NCBI GenBank assembly: GCA_900770345.1
Contig: CAAGKF010000368.1
Coordinates: forward strand, 1-41,039
Reading direction: 5' to 3'
Origin: Lachnospiraceae bacterium
GTDB taxonomy: Bacteria; Bacillota; Clostridia; Lachnospirales; Lachnospiraceae
Length of the DNA: 41,039 nucleotides
Below the pieces are notes generated by a model that saw nothing but the letters and a program-made list of their open reading frames with translations, had not been told where the DNA came from and did no database searches. The position numbers were made by a program, and so were the translations under genes. Shown piece after piece: positions 24,614 through 32,391 of this stretch; within the stretch, counting starts at the first letter, position 1; each line of letters begins with the position of its first letter.

Positions 24614-25762
24614 TTAGTTTACTTCAGCCCAAAGATCATTCCACTTGGTGCAGATTGCATCCTTATTGGCGCTGAGATAATCATAATCCAGGTCTATCAG
24701 TCCCAGAGTACTCTCATCCGGCAGATCGCACAGATCACAGTTCTTGTTGGAGCCGCGTCCGGAGGACTCCGCTGCACGGATATCCTGGAATTCGCTGGAC
24801 GCAAGAAGATCGATCATAGCCTGTGCTGCTGTCAGGTTCGGAGCGTTCTTTACAATCGCAGCGCCGCCTGCCATGGCCGTATTTCCTTCCTCCATATAAA
24901 TACACTCAACGGGGGCGCCGTCCTTGATCAGAGCAGCAACGGTAGACTCATAAGAAAGCCCTACCACATACTCGCCGTTGATTACCAGATTATAAACATC
25001 CTTGGAGGAGGTGGTGCTGAAGCAGGAAGGCATCAGCTGCTTCACATAATCCCAGCCTTTTTCATCATCAAAGGAATCTCCCATGGTTGCCAGAATAGTC
25101 TGTACCTGACGCCAGCCGGAGGAGGTTGCATCAGGAGCTGCCAGAATAATCTTGCCTTTCAGTGCCGGATTTAAAAGATCCTCATAACCATTAATCTCAA
25201 TTCCCAGCTCATCTCTTAATGCCGTATTCACGACCAGACACATTACCTGAACATCATAGTAGGTATAATAGCCGGATTCATCGTGATACATCTGCTCTTC
25301 ATCTACCACAGAAGTATATGGCTGCAAAATATCGTGATATTTGTCACCGTCTGCCGCGAACATTCCGCCGATTACCACATCTGCGTCACAGGACTCGTCG
25401 CCGCGGATCCTGGTTGCAAGAGTGCCCACGGAATCTGCCTGGATCTCCATCTTGCAGTTGGGATAATATTTGCTCCACAGTTCCTGCAGTGCCGCCTGCT
25501 GAGTTTCTTCCATGGTAGTATAAACGGTAATGGTGCCGGTTACCTCATCCTCTCCCTTCACATAATAGGGACGGTCGGAGGAATCTTCTCCGGACGATTC
25601 CTTTGCTTCCGCTTCTGTTTCCGCCTTCGTTTCTGCCGCAGACTCGGCCTTCGTTTCCGCAGGCGCTGCCGCGGTCGCTGCGGAGGATCCTCCTCCACAT
25701 CCCGTCAGCAGAGATGCCGCTGTTGCTGCTGCCAGTCCCATTGCCATTAATCTTTTCTTCAT
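24614..25762 (-). CDS. ABC transporter substrate-binding lipoprotein (Fbp/family 1 type)
   Basis: 382 residues. Lipobox LLTGC after MKKRLMAMGLAAATAAS; a Lys/Glu/Ala-rich linker follows to about residue 60. The binding domain begins TGTITVYTTMEETQQAALQELW and continues with DADVVIGGMF and GKIILAAPDATSSGWRQVQTI, typical of the ferric iron / phosphonate / thiamine-type binding proteins. The C-terminal region holds an unusual CDLC pair. It is the third gene of an importer unit with a two-domain permease and an ATPase; the YesM/YesN pair upstream probably controls it. Substrate unknown. Confidence 0.9.
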   Translation of the reverse strand: MKKRLMAMGLAAATAASLLTGCGGGSSAATAAAPAETKAESAAETKAETEAEAKESSGEDSSDRPYYVKGEDEVTGTITVYTTMEETQQAALQELWSKYYPNCKMEIQADSVGTLATRIRGDESCDADVVIGGMFAADGDKYHDILQPYTSVVDEEQMYHDESGYYTYYDVQVMCLVVNTALRDELGIEINGYEDLLNPALKGKIILAAPDATSSGWRQVQTILATMGDSFDDEKGWDYVKQLMPSCFSTTSSKDVYNLVINGEYVVGLSYESTVAALIKDGAPVECIYMEEGNTAMAGGAAIVKNAPNLTAAQAMIDLLASSEFQDIRAAESSGRGSNKNCDLCDLPDESTLGLIDLDYDYLSANKDAICTKWNDLWAEVN

Positions 25763-25870
25763 ATGAATTTCTCCCTTCTGCTAAAATATTTTTTATAACA
25801 GCCTTCATGTATTTTTACAGACAGATGAATCCTTTTTTACCGATCCGCTGCTGTTACATGCACAAATCTC

Positions 25871-27517
25871 CTACATACGTACATCTTCTGCCTTCGTTAC
25901 TTTCAAATATAGAACAAGGCAGATCACGGTAAATACCGTCGTGATCGTTGCAAATACTGCCGCAACACCATATATTCCTCCCGTAATCGCCGCATAGGTG
26001 CTGATCGTTAGGGTAATGGTTTTATTGTTGTACAGGATAACGCCCGATGACATTTCTGTAATAATGGATACCCAGCTTAAGATCGCTCCGGAAATAATTC
26101 CGCTGGACATCATCGGCACTGTAATTCCCATAAAGGTTTTGGCCTTTGAAGCTCCCAGGCTTATAGCCGCCTCCTCAATGCTCATGGATATCTTCATCAT
26201 GGCCGCCGTGGCCGAACGGCTGGTAAAAGGCATTCGCCTTATAGTTAAAGCAATGATCATGATCAGCAAGGATCCTGTAAGAGCAAAAGGCTTTTTGCTG
26301 AAGCTGATGATCAGCGATATACCGATAACTCCGCCTGGCATGATATAGGGCAGCATAGAGATCACATCAATGGTATTGTTGAACATATTGCTTCTGCGCA
26401 CTACCAGATAGGCAATGCAGACTGCGATCACAATGATCAGTGCCAGAGTTACAAAGCTCACGATCAGTGTGTTTCCGATGGAACGGAACAGCATTTTCTC
26501 CACAGCCTTCCTGTAATTTACCAGAGAGTAGCCAGGCTGCAGCACACTGTTGTTATAGTTTCGGAAGGACATATTGATGATGTACAGCTGCGGCAGAAGA
26601 GCCAGAGCAACCAGTGTGTAGCAATATAAATGCATCAGAACGCCCTGAATTCCGTGAACCTCTTTCGGTTCAACAGGATGCAGAGAATTGATCGTAAACT
26701 TGAAATGATTGGTAGCCGCTTTCTGAATGATGAAAATAAAGGCGGTTACAAGCACCGCGATCACACTGATGGCAGCGGCAAAATGATAATCCGCTCCGTT
26801 CTCGCCCAGATACTGGTTATAGATCAGAACCGGAAAGGTGGAATACCCTCTTCCGATCAGAACCGGGGTTCCGAAATCCGCAAAGGAACGCATGAACACC
26901 AGCAAAGCCGCCGCCAGGATCGTAGGCATGGTCAGAGCCATAATAACCTGAAAGAATCTTTTTACACCCCGGCTTCCCATACTTTCCGCCGCTTCCAGCA
27001 GAGAATTGTCAATATCACGAAAAGCTCCGTTCATATAGATAACCACCAGCGGAAACAGTTTCAGAGACTGAACAAACACAATTCCGCCAAATCCGTAAAT
27101 GGTCAGTCCCTTAATTCCCATGGATTTCAGCATCGTTGTTACAAGCCCGGAATTTCCCATCAGCAGGATCCATGCATATGCTCCCAGGAAAGGGGCCGAC
27201 ATGGTTCCCAGCAGGCAGAGAACAAAAAGAACCTTTCGTCCCTTCAGCTTGTAAAAAGAGTAGAAATAAGCAAAGGGAATGCCTAAAACCAGACTGACTG
27301 CCATCACGGCTATGCCAATCTTTACACTGTTGAAAATGGATGCGTAATAATAGCTTTTTCCAAAAAATGTCTGGAAAGCATCCATGGAAAACTGTCCGTC
27401 CTTAATAACAGATTCCTTCAGCAGATTTCCGATGGGCCAGACTAGAAATACCAGAAACAAAGCCATAAGGATAACGGAAACAAGGGACCAGATATCAAAT
27501 TTTTTTGCTGTTCTCAT
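25871..27517 (-). CDS. ABC transporter permease, two fused membrane domains (FbpB type)
   Basis: 548 residues with two homologous halves of about six membrane helices each, as in FbpB/AfuB. The first coupling loop reads LLEAAESMGSRGVKRFFQVIMALTMPTI, the second IEEAAISLGASKAKTFMGITVPMM. AGGAGG overlaps the end of the ATPase gene and lies 11 bases before the ATG, which is four bases after the ATPase stop. A single chain can form the whole channel. Confidence 0.93.
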   Translation of the reverse strand: MRTAKKFDIWSLVSVILMALFLVFLVWPIGNLLKESVIKDGQFSMDAFQTFFGKSYYYASIFNSVKIGIAVMAVSLVLGIPFAYFYSFYKLKGRKVLFVLCLLGTMSAPFLGAYAWILLMGNSGLVTTMLKSMGIKGLTIYGFGGIVFVQSLKLFPLVVIYMNGAFRDIDNSLLEAAESMGSRGVKRFFQVIMALTMPTILAAALLVFMRSFADFGTPVLIGRGYSTFPVLIYNQYLGENGADYHFAAAISVIAVLVTAFIFIIQKAATNHFKFTINSLHPVEPKEVHGIQGVLMHLYCYTLVALALLPQLYIINMSFRNYNNSVLQPGYSLVNYRKAVEKMLFRSIGNTLIVSFVTLALIIVIAVCIAYLVVRRSNMFNNTIDVISMLPYIMPGGVIGISLIISFSKKPFALTGSLLIMIIALTIRRMPFTSRSATAAMMKISMSIEEAAISLGASKAKTFMGITVPMMSSGIISGAILSWVSIITEMSSGVILYNNKTITLTISTYAAITGGIYGVAAVFATITTVFTVICLVLYLKVTKAEDVRM

Positions 27518-27520
27518 AGG

Positions 27521-28672
27521 TCAATCCGCCTCCTCGCCGACTCCCTGCTTCGGAAGCTCCACAAAGCTCTCTACACCCTTCATGATACTGAAGGATGTGG
27601 CTTTGTTAAATATGTTTGCTTTTCTTGCATTCAGGCTCAGCAGGATGCTGCTTCCCGGACGGATGATCTCATCCACATCGGATTCCTGAATAATTTCCGC
27701 CTCTTCGCCTGTTTCCAGTTCCACGAAATAATGAGTATTCAGCCCCAAAAATACGCTGTCCTTTACAACGGCCTTAATCCCCTTATGCCGACCTGAGGAA
27801 GCATCCTTCAGGATCCTCAGTTCCTCCGGTCTTGCTGAAACCACAACCTCCATATCTTCCGTCCCCGGAAGGATATTGTCAAATTCCACTTCATAGCCAT
27901 TGCTGAAAGTTACCTTACCAGAAGAACCGCATGAGGTAAGTCTGGCTGAAAGCAGATTGGATTTTCCGATAAAGGTAGCTACAAACAGATCTGTCGGCCG
28001 CTGGTAAATATTTTTCGGTCTGCCGCAGTGGCGGATCACGCCATCCTTCATAACAGCGATCCTGTCGGAAATTGCCATGGCCTCTTCCTGATCATGAGTA
28101 ACATATACTGTTGTGATTCCTACGGATTTCTGAATGTTTTTTATCACCGTACGCATTTCCACACGCAGCTTGGCATCCAGGTTAGAAAGAGGTTCATCCA
28201 TCAGCAGCACGTCCGGTTTTATCACCAGAGCTCTGGCCAGTGCCACTCTCTGCTGCTGACCGCCGGAAAGGCGTTCCGGCATCCTGTCTGCATACTGATC
28301 CACATGAACGATCTTTAAAAAACGGTCTGTCTCTGTTTTTATTGTCTCCTTATCGGCTCCTCTGTTTTTCAGACCGAATTCCACATTTTTCCGCACTGTC
28401 ATGTTAGGAAAGATGGCATAGTTCTGAAATACCATACCGATATTTCGGCGGCCGGGGTCCATATCATTGATCTTCTTTTCATTAAAAAGGAAATTGCCTC
28501 CCTCGATGCTGTTGAATCCGGCGATCATACGCAGCAGCGTAGTCTTTCCGCAGCCGGAAGGACCAAGAAGAGTAAACAGTTCTCCGTTGTTGATCTTCAG
28601 CGACAGATCCGGAATCACAGTTACATCCCCATATTTTTTCAAAGCATGTTCAATGGTAATATCAACGCTCAT
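27521..28672 (-). CDS. ABC transporter ATP-binding protein (FbpC/PotA type)
   Basis: 383 residues from ATG at 28672; a GTG three codons upstream is possible. Walker A LLGPSGCGKTTLL, Q-loop MVFQNYAIFPNMTV, signature LSGGQQQR and Walker B DVLLMDEPLSNLD are all present. The C-terminal part, about residue 235 onward, is the TOBE regulatory domain. It energises the permease encoded immediately downstream. Confidence 0.94.
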   Translation of the reverse strand: MSVDITIEHALKKYGDVTVIPDLSLKINNGELFTLLGPSGCGKTTLLRMIAGFNSIEGGNFLFNEKKINDMDPGRRNIGMVFQNYAIFPNMTVRKNVEFGLKNRGADKETIKTETDRFLKIVHVDQYADRMPERLSGGQQQRVALARALVIKPDVLLMDEPLSNLDAKLRVEMRTVIKNIQKSVGITTVYVTHDQEEAMAISDRIAVMKDGVIRHCGRPKNIYQRPTDLFVATFIGKSNLLSARLTSCGSSGKVTFSNGYEVEFDNILPGTEDMEVVVSARPEELRILKDASSGRHKGIKAVVKDSVFLGLNTHYFVELETGEEAEIIQESDVDEIIRPGSSILLSLNARKANIFNKATSFSIMKGVESFVELPKQGVGEEAD

Positions 28673-28775
28673 TTTCCTCACCCTTCTTTGTAAAAAACAT
28701 CTTTTTTTCGTTCATCTCTGATACAATATTAACTATTTTTCACAGTGAAGGGTACCCAAAATAACAAACAAAAAG

Positions 28776-28826
28776 CAAAAATACCAAACAAGCATGAGGT
28801 TTTTCATATTTGTTCGGTATTTTTCA
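28776..28826 (-). terminator. Terminator of the response-regulator gene
   Basis: AAAAATACC-A-AACAA pairs with TTGTT-C-GGTATTTTT around a loop. It ends the two-component transcript before the importer genes. Confidence 0.7.
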
Positions 28827-28831
28827 TGTTT

Positions 28832-29632
28832 TTATTGTTCCATCCACAGCCCCATATCTGCCAGATACTCCTTCGGGCTGCATCCAAGATATTTTTTAAA
28901 TACGGTACTGAAATATTTGTATTCGCCGATCCCGCATTCCCAGGCTACCTTCTGCAAAGGCATTCTCTGATTTGTCATCATATCAATAGCCTGCCGTACA
29001 CGATAACGATTCACATATTCCATAAAGGTGGTTCCCATGGCTTCTTTGAATTTTTTATTTAAAAAAGTAGAACTGTAATTAAACCTTTTTTCCAGATCAT
29101 TCATTACGATCTTCTGCCCGTAATTTTCTTTGATAAATAAAAGCATCTGTTGGATCAGCTCATCATTTCCCGTATAACCAGAATGGAATTCCTCCAGAAA
29201 ATTTTTAGTCAGCTTTTCCGGTTTTTCCCGGTGGCTGCGGAAAATATTGCGCTTCTCGCACTCTTTCTTTGCTTTTTCAATTGCTTCTATGATCTCCGAT
29301 GTTTTAAGAGGCTTCAGCAGATATCCCAGCACACCGTAGCGGATAGCTGTCTGGGCATATTCAAAATCAGAATAACCAGACAGGATGACAGCAGCGTATT
29401 CATATTCCTCGCAGGTGCGCCGGATCATTTCAAGGCCGTCCACCACCGGCATATTGATATCCGTAATAACAATATCCGGTCGGAATTCCTGTATAGCCTT
29501 TACTCCTTCTTCTCCGTTTCCGCAGTCTGCCACTACCGTACACTCCAGGTCTGTCCAGTGTACGGTAAACATCAGTCCCTTTCTGATTATCTCTTCATCC
29601 TCAACAATAACTACCTTATACATCTGACTCAT
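28832..29632 (-). CDS. Response regulator with AraC-type output (YesN type)
   Basis: 266 residues. The receiver domain has VVIVEDEEIIRKG with acidic residues and the phospho-acceptor Asp58 (DIVITDINMPVVDG), then SGYSDFEYA and LLKP. Residues about 160-266 form an AraC helix-turn-helix domain (EKRFNYSSTFLNKKFKEAMGTTFMEY, KVAWECGIGEYKYFSTVFKKYLGCSPKEYL). It overlaps the kinase gene by 17 bases, so the pair is coupled. It likely activates the importer genes downstream. Confidence 0.95.
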   Translation of the reverse strand: MSQMYKVVIVEDEEIIRKGLMFTVHWTDLECTVVADCGNGEEGVKAIQEFRPDIVITDINMPVVDGLEMIRRTCEEYEYAAVILSGYSDFEYAQTAIRYGVLGYLLKPLKTSEIIEAIEKAKKECEKRNIFRSHREKPEKLTKNFLEEFHSGYTGNDELIQQMLLFIKENYGQKIVMNDLEKRFNYSSTFLNKKFKEAMGTTFMEYVNRYRVRQAIDMMTNQRMPLQKVAWECGIGEYKYFSTVFKKYLGCSPKEYLADMGLWMEQ

Positions 29633-31340
29633 CCTTCTTCCTGCTGCTCTGTTCGATCCGGATCATTACTTCAAAACCCTCTCCTGACCTGCTTCTGATC
29701 GCAAGCCCGCTCTGTTCCCCATACTGCAGGCAGAGTCTTCTGGCGATATTATGCAGTCCCAGAGATTTTTCCTTGTTGACCGTTTCCTTCAGTGAGCTGT
29801 TCAGCTCCTTCTCCTTTTCCTCAGGTATACCCGGTCCGTCATCTTTTACATTAATGATCAGAATATCCTCCTGTAAAATCCCTTTTATTTCCACATGAAT
29901 CTCATTTTTCTCACGGAAACCGTATTTGATACTGTTTTCAATGATCGGCTGAAGCAGAAGCTTCGGGATCATGCAGTCCCAGCACCGCTCATCAAAATTC
30001 ATGCTGCAGCTGAATCTGCTGCCGAACCGTACATTCTGAATATACAGATAATCCTGAATGTAGTCCATGTCCTCTCTCAGACGCACATCACGATATTTGC
30101 TGTTTACGCTGTAGCGCAGAATATGTACCAGACGCTCGATCAGTTCTTCTGCCCTGGGGGCGTCCCACAAAACCAGCGTACGGATGATCTCCAGCGTATT
30201 ATACAGAAAATGAGGATTCATCTGGGCTTCCAGCTGCCCCATTTCCAGCCTCGCATTCAGCATGATGAGCTCCGTGTTCCTGCTGTTCAGCTCCCGAACG
30301 CTGTCCAGCATCCGGTTGATCCGGTGTGCCACCTCATCAAATTCATCGTTCGTATTCATATGGATCCGGTGAAGATGGTTGCCCGCCTGAATATAACGAA
30401 TCTCCTTCACAAGACGTCCGACCTGCTCCGCATTATATTCCGCCATAGTCCGGCTCATCCATCTGGCCAGATGATACCACAGCGCCCCCAGCAGCAGGAT
30501 TACGATCATTCCTATCACATACGCGTCACTTTTCGGATAATATACGAGAGAATAGATGGTCACGCCGCATTCCGGCAGTGCTTCACTTTTTATCCAGTAA
30601 CGCTTTCCGTTGTAGGTGTCCACCCTTGCGGAGGGCGGAATGAATTTTCCTGACTGATTTGCAAAACCGGCTTTGCTTCTGTAAATTACATTCTGACGCT
30701 CATCCACGATCACACCATCATAGTTTTCATCCGAAAGATAATAATTCCAGTCCGTTCCAAGAATAAACAGACTGATATAGCCTTTCAGCTGCTCACCCTC
30801 AAATACAGGCTTCACAAACATATAATCGGAGTAGTTTCCTGTATCAAAATAGGTCGCCACATAAACGTCTCTTTTTTGGGAATTTTTTACATTGTAACAG
30901 ATTGCGCTGTTATAGTCTACCAGATAATTGGTCAGCTGGCCGTCCGCAAAGGAAGAATCCAGAAGTTTTCCATCTTCATCTGAAAGAATGATCTCATTTC
31001 GGATAACGCTTTTTAAATTAAACCTGTTAAATGCGTATGCCAGTTCCATAGAGGAGGGATCCTCCAGCTTTTTCAGACATGCGGATACCGTATTTTCATC
31101 CTCGAGAAAATCCATACTCTGGGTATACAGCTTTAAATAAATATCCTTCAGCATGGAAAGATTCTGTTCGGCATTGTTCTCATTTACACTGTAGGTCATA
31201 AAATAAAACCCGGCCATAAACAGGATCATACCCAGCATGATCTGAGCAAAAATTTTTCTGTCAACCGCTTTCTGCAGCCGTCTGATAAAAAGATTCGCCG
31301 TAAACTCCCTGTGCTGTGCCTGTGTTTCCTGATTTTCCAT
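29616..31340 (-). CDS. Sensor histidine kinase (YesM type)
   Basis: 574 residues. Two membrane helices (about 33-55 and 272-292) flank an extracellular sensor domain. A HAMP-like linker follows (ELNSRNTELIMLNARLEMGQLEAQ is the helix before the kinase). The histidine is His377 in MNPHFLYNTLEIIR, and the ATP-binding domain has IIENSIKYGF and VKDDGPGIPEE, then LHNIARRL. It probably senses the substrate of the neighbouring importer outside the cell. Confidence 0.95.
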   Translation of the reverse strand: MENQETQAQHREFTANLFIRRLQKAVDRKIFAQIMLGMILFMAGFYFMTYSVNENNAEQNLSMLKDIYLKLYTQSMDFLEDENTVSACLKKLEDPSSMELAYAFNRFNLKSVIRNEIILSDEDGKLLDSSFADGQLTNYLVDYNSAICYNVKNSQKRDVYVATYFDTGNYSDYMFVKPVFEGEQLKGYISLFILGTDWNYYLSDENYDGVIVDERQNVIYRSKAGFANQSGKFIPPSARVDTYNGKRYWIKSEALPECGVTIYSLVYYPKSDAYVIGMIVILLLGALWYHLARWMSRTMAEYNAEQVGRLVKEIRYIQAGNHLHRIHMNTNDEFDEVAHRINRMLDSVRELNSRNTELIMLNARLEMGQLEAQMNPHFLYNTLEIIRTLVLWDAPRAEELIERLVHILRYSVNSKYRDVRLREDMDYIQDYLYIQNVRFGSRFSCSMNFDERCWDCMIPKLLLQPIIENSIKYGFREKNEIHVEIKGILQEDILIINVKDDGPGIPEEKEKELNSSLKETVNKEKSLGLHNIARRLCLQYGEQSGLAIRSRSGEGFEVMIRIEQSSRKKDESDV

Positions 31341-31383
31341 GAAGCATTTCCCCTTCTTTCCCCTGCTTTCTCCTTCTGTCTGG

Positions 31384-31408
31384 ATTTTACCACATAAATT
31401 TTACCACA
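31384..31408 (-). repeat. Direct repeat upstream of the sensor kinase gene
   Basis: The 11-base sequence ATTTTACCACA occurs at 31384-31394 and again at 31398-31408. Tandem copies 14 bases apart, 45-70 bases before the start codon, look like a regulator-binding or promoter region (TAAAAT as -10 on the minus strand). Confidence 0.5.
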
Positions 31409-31423
31409 AAATGGAGATAAAAT

Positions 31424-31457
31424 GAAGGGACAGAACCTTTTGCAGATTCTGTCCCTC
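31424..31457 (-). terminator. Terminator of the PPOX-fold gene
   Basis: GAGGGACAGAA pairs with TTCTGTCCCTTC on the minus strand (about 11 bp) and is followed by a T-rich ATTTTATC. Confidence 0.7.
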
Positions 31458-31474
31458 AAGCTGCCGGATTTTCT

Positions 31475-31960
31475 TTATTTTTTATCGTAGGGTTTCACTT
31501 CCACCGATTCACATTCAAAATCAATAAAAATCTGGTAAGCATATCCGTCCTCGCTGGTATCCCATACCTCAACATATCTCGGTGTCACCTCAATAAGGAT
31601 CTCCGTATCTTCGTGGCTGTATTTATTATAGCTGCCCCAGAGATACTGTTTATAAGCCTTTTCAAAAACGCGCTCCGGCTCATTAACCACCAGACCGCAG
31701 TTTCTTGCTGTGCCCTCCACCTGAACACCACTCCAGCACAGAGCAACGTTGGGATTCTCCAGAAGCTGCCTTGTCTTGCGGAAATTCTTATCTGTTTTGA
31801 ACCATATTTTCTTATCATAAAACAGACAGCTCACATTGCGGACCATAACGTAATCATTAACACTGGATGCCAGAGCCATAATCTTATCGGTGCCAAGCTT
31901 TTCGAACATAATATTTACGGCTTCTTCAAAGGTTAAAGATTTGTCTTTACTGAATTTCAT
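31475..31960 (-). CDS. Pyridoxamine 5'-phosphate oxidase-fold flavoprotein
   Basis: 161 residues from MKFSKDKSLTFEEAVNIM; AAGGAA lies 7 bases upstream, while the longer ORF start has no ribosome site. The split-barrel flavin-binding fold is suggested by KIMALASSVNDYVMVRNVSCLFYDKKIWFKTDKNFRKTRQLLENPNVALCW and the length. Such proteins bind FMN or F420 and reduce varied substrates; the one here is unknown. It is preceded by an FMN riboswitch with terminator, so it is probably repressed when FMN is plentiful. Confidence 0.85.
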   Translation of the reverse strand: MKFSKDKSLTFEEAVNIMFEKLGTDKIMALASSVNDYVMVRNVSCLFYDKKIWFKTDKNFRKTRQLLENPNVALCWSGVQVEGTARNCGLVVNEPERVFEKAYKQYLWGSYNKYSHEDTEILIEVTPRYVEVWDTSEDGYAYQIFIDFECESVEVKPYDKK

Positions 31961-32061
31961 TTTCTCATTTCCTTTCTGCTTATTTATTTCCTCTGCATAC
32001 CTCGTTTTTCGGCAAACTGTTCTTCCTTTGCTGTTTCCGGACAAAATCCTTCCCGGGACCG

Positions 32062-32095
32062 GAAAACAATAACCCGGACATAAAATATGTCCGGG
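32062..32095 (-). terminator. Terminator of the FMN riboswitch expression platform
   Basis: A perfect 10-bp stem (32073-32082 with 32086-32095) with a 3-base loop is followed on the minus strand by TTATTGTTTT. It lies between the aptamer and the coding region. Confidence 0.82.
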
Positions 32096-32115
32096 CAGTC
32101 ATCTGTATAGAAAAT

Positions 32116-32234
32116 GTCTTTTCTCATCCGGACTATACCGTCGGCGCCGGAATTTCACCGGCTCAGTCGCACCCTTCTGCTGTGCGAGTCATGGACTATA
32201 CCATCGGTAGGGACTTCCACCCTGCCACAAAGAC
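32116..32234 (-). ncRNA. FMN riboswitch (RFN element)
   Basis: On the minus strand the conserved blocks appear in order: GGCAGGGTGGAAGTCCC, TACCGATGGTATAGTCC, a variable arm, GACTGAGCCGGTGAAATTCC, GGCGCCGACGGTATAGTCC and GGATGAGA. The closing helix is GTCTTT (32229-32234) with AAAGAC (32116-32121). These match the FMN aptamer known to regulate riboflavin genes. Its FMN-bound form normally favours termination. Here the only gene downstream is the PPOX-fold flavoprotein. Confidence 0.93.
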
Positions 32235-32281
32235 CTGATATTCAGTTCTGAAATAAGGCCAACCCATTTCTGCTGCCGTCC

Positions 32282-32310
32282 AGTATACTACAAAATTCAT
32301 TTCATGGCAA
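32282..32310 (-). promoter_or_regulatory. Promoter of the FMN riboswitch transcript
   Basis: The minus strand reads TTGCCA (32305-32310), 17 bases, TATACT (32282-32287). Confidence 0.72.
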
Positions 32311-32391
32311 CTAATTTACACATGAGGGCAAAAATATGCTATGATGTCTGTAATATTTTATTTAACCCAATTTGCAAAGGAGAACACTGTC

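Noticed and set aside
29895..30653. 252-residue plus-strand open frame
   Set aside because: Antisense to the sensor kinase gene; shadow frame.
31961..32044. N-terminal extension of the PPOX-fold protein
   Set aside because: It lies between the riboswitch terminator and the real ATG, is not like the family, and has no ribosome site.
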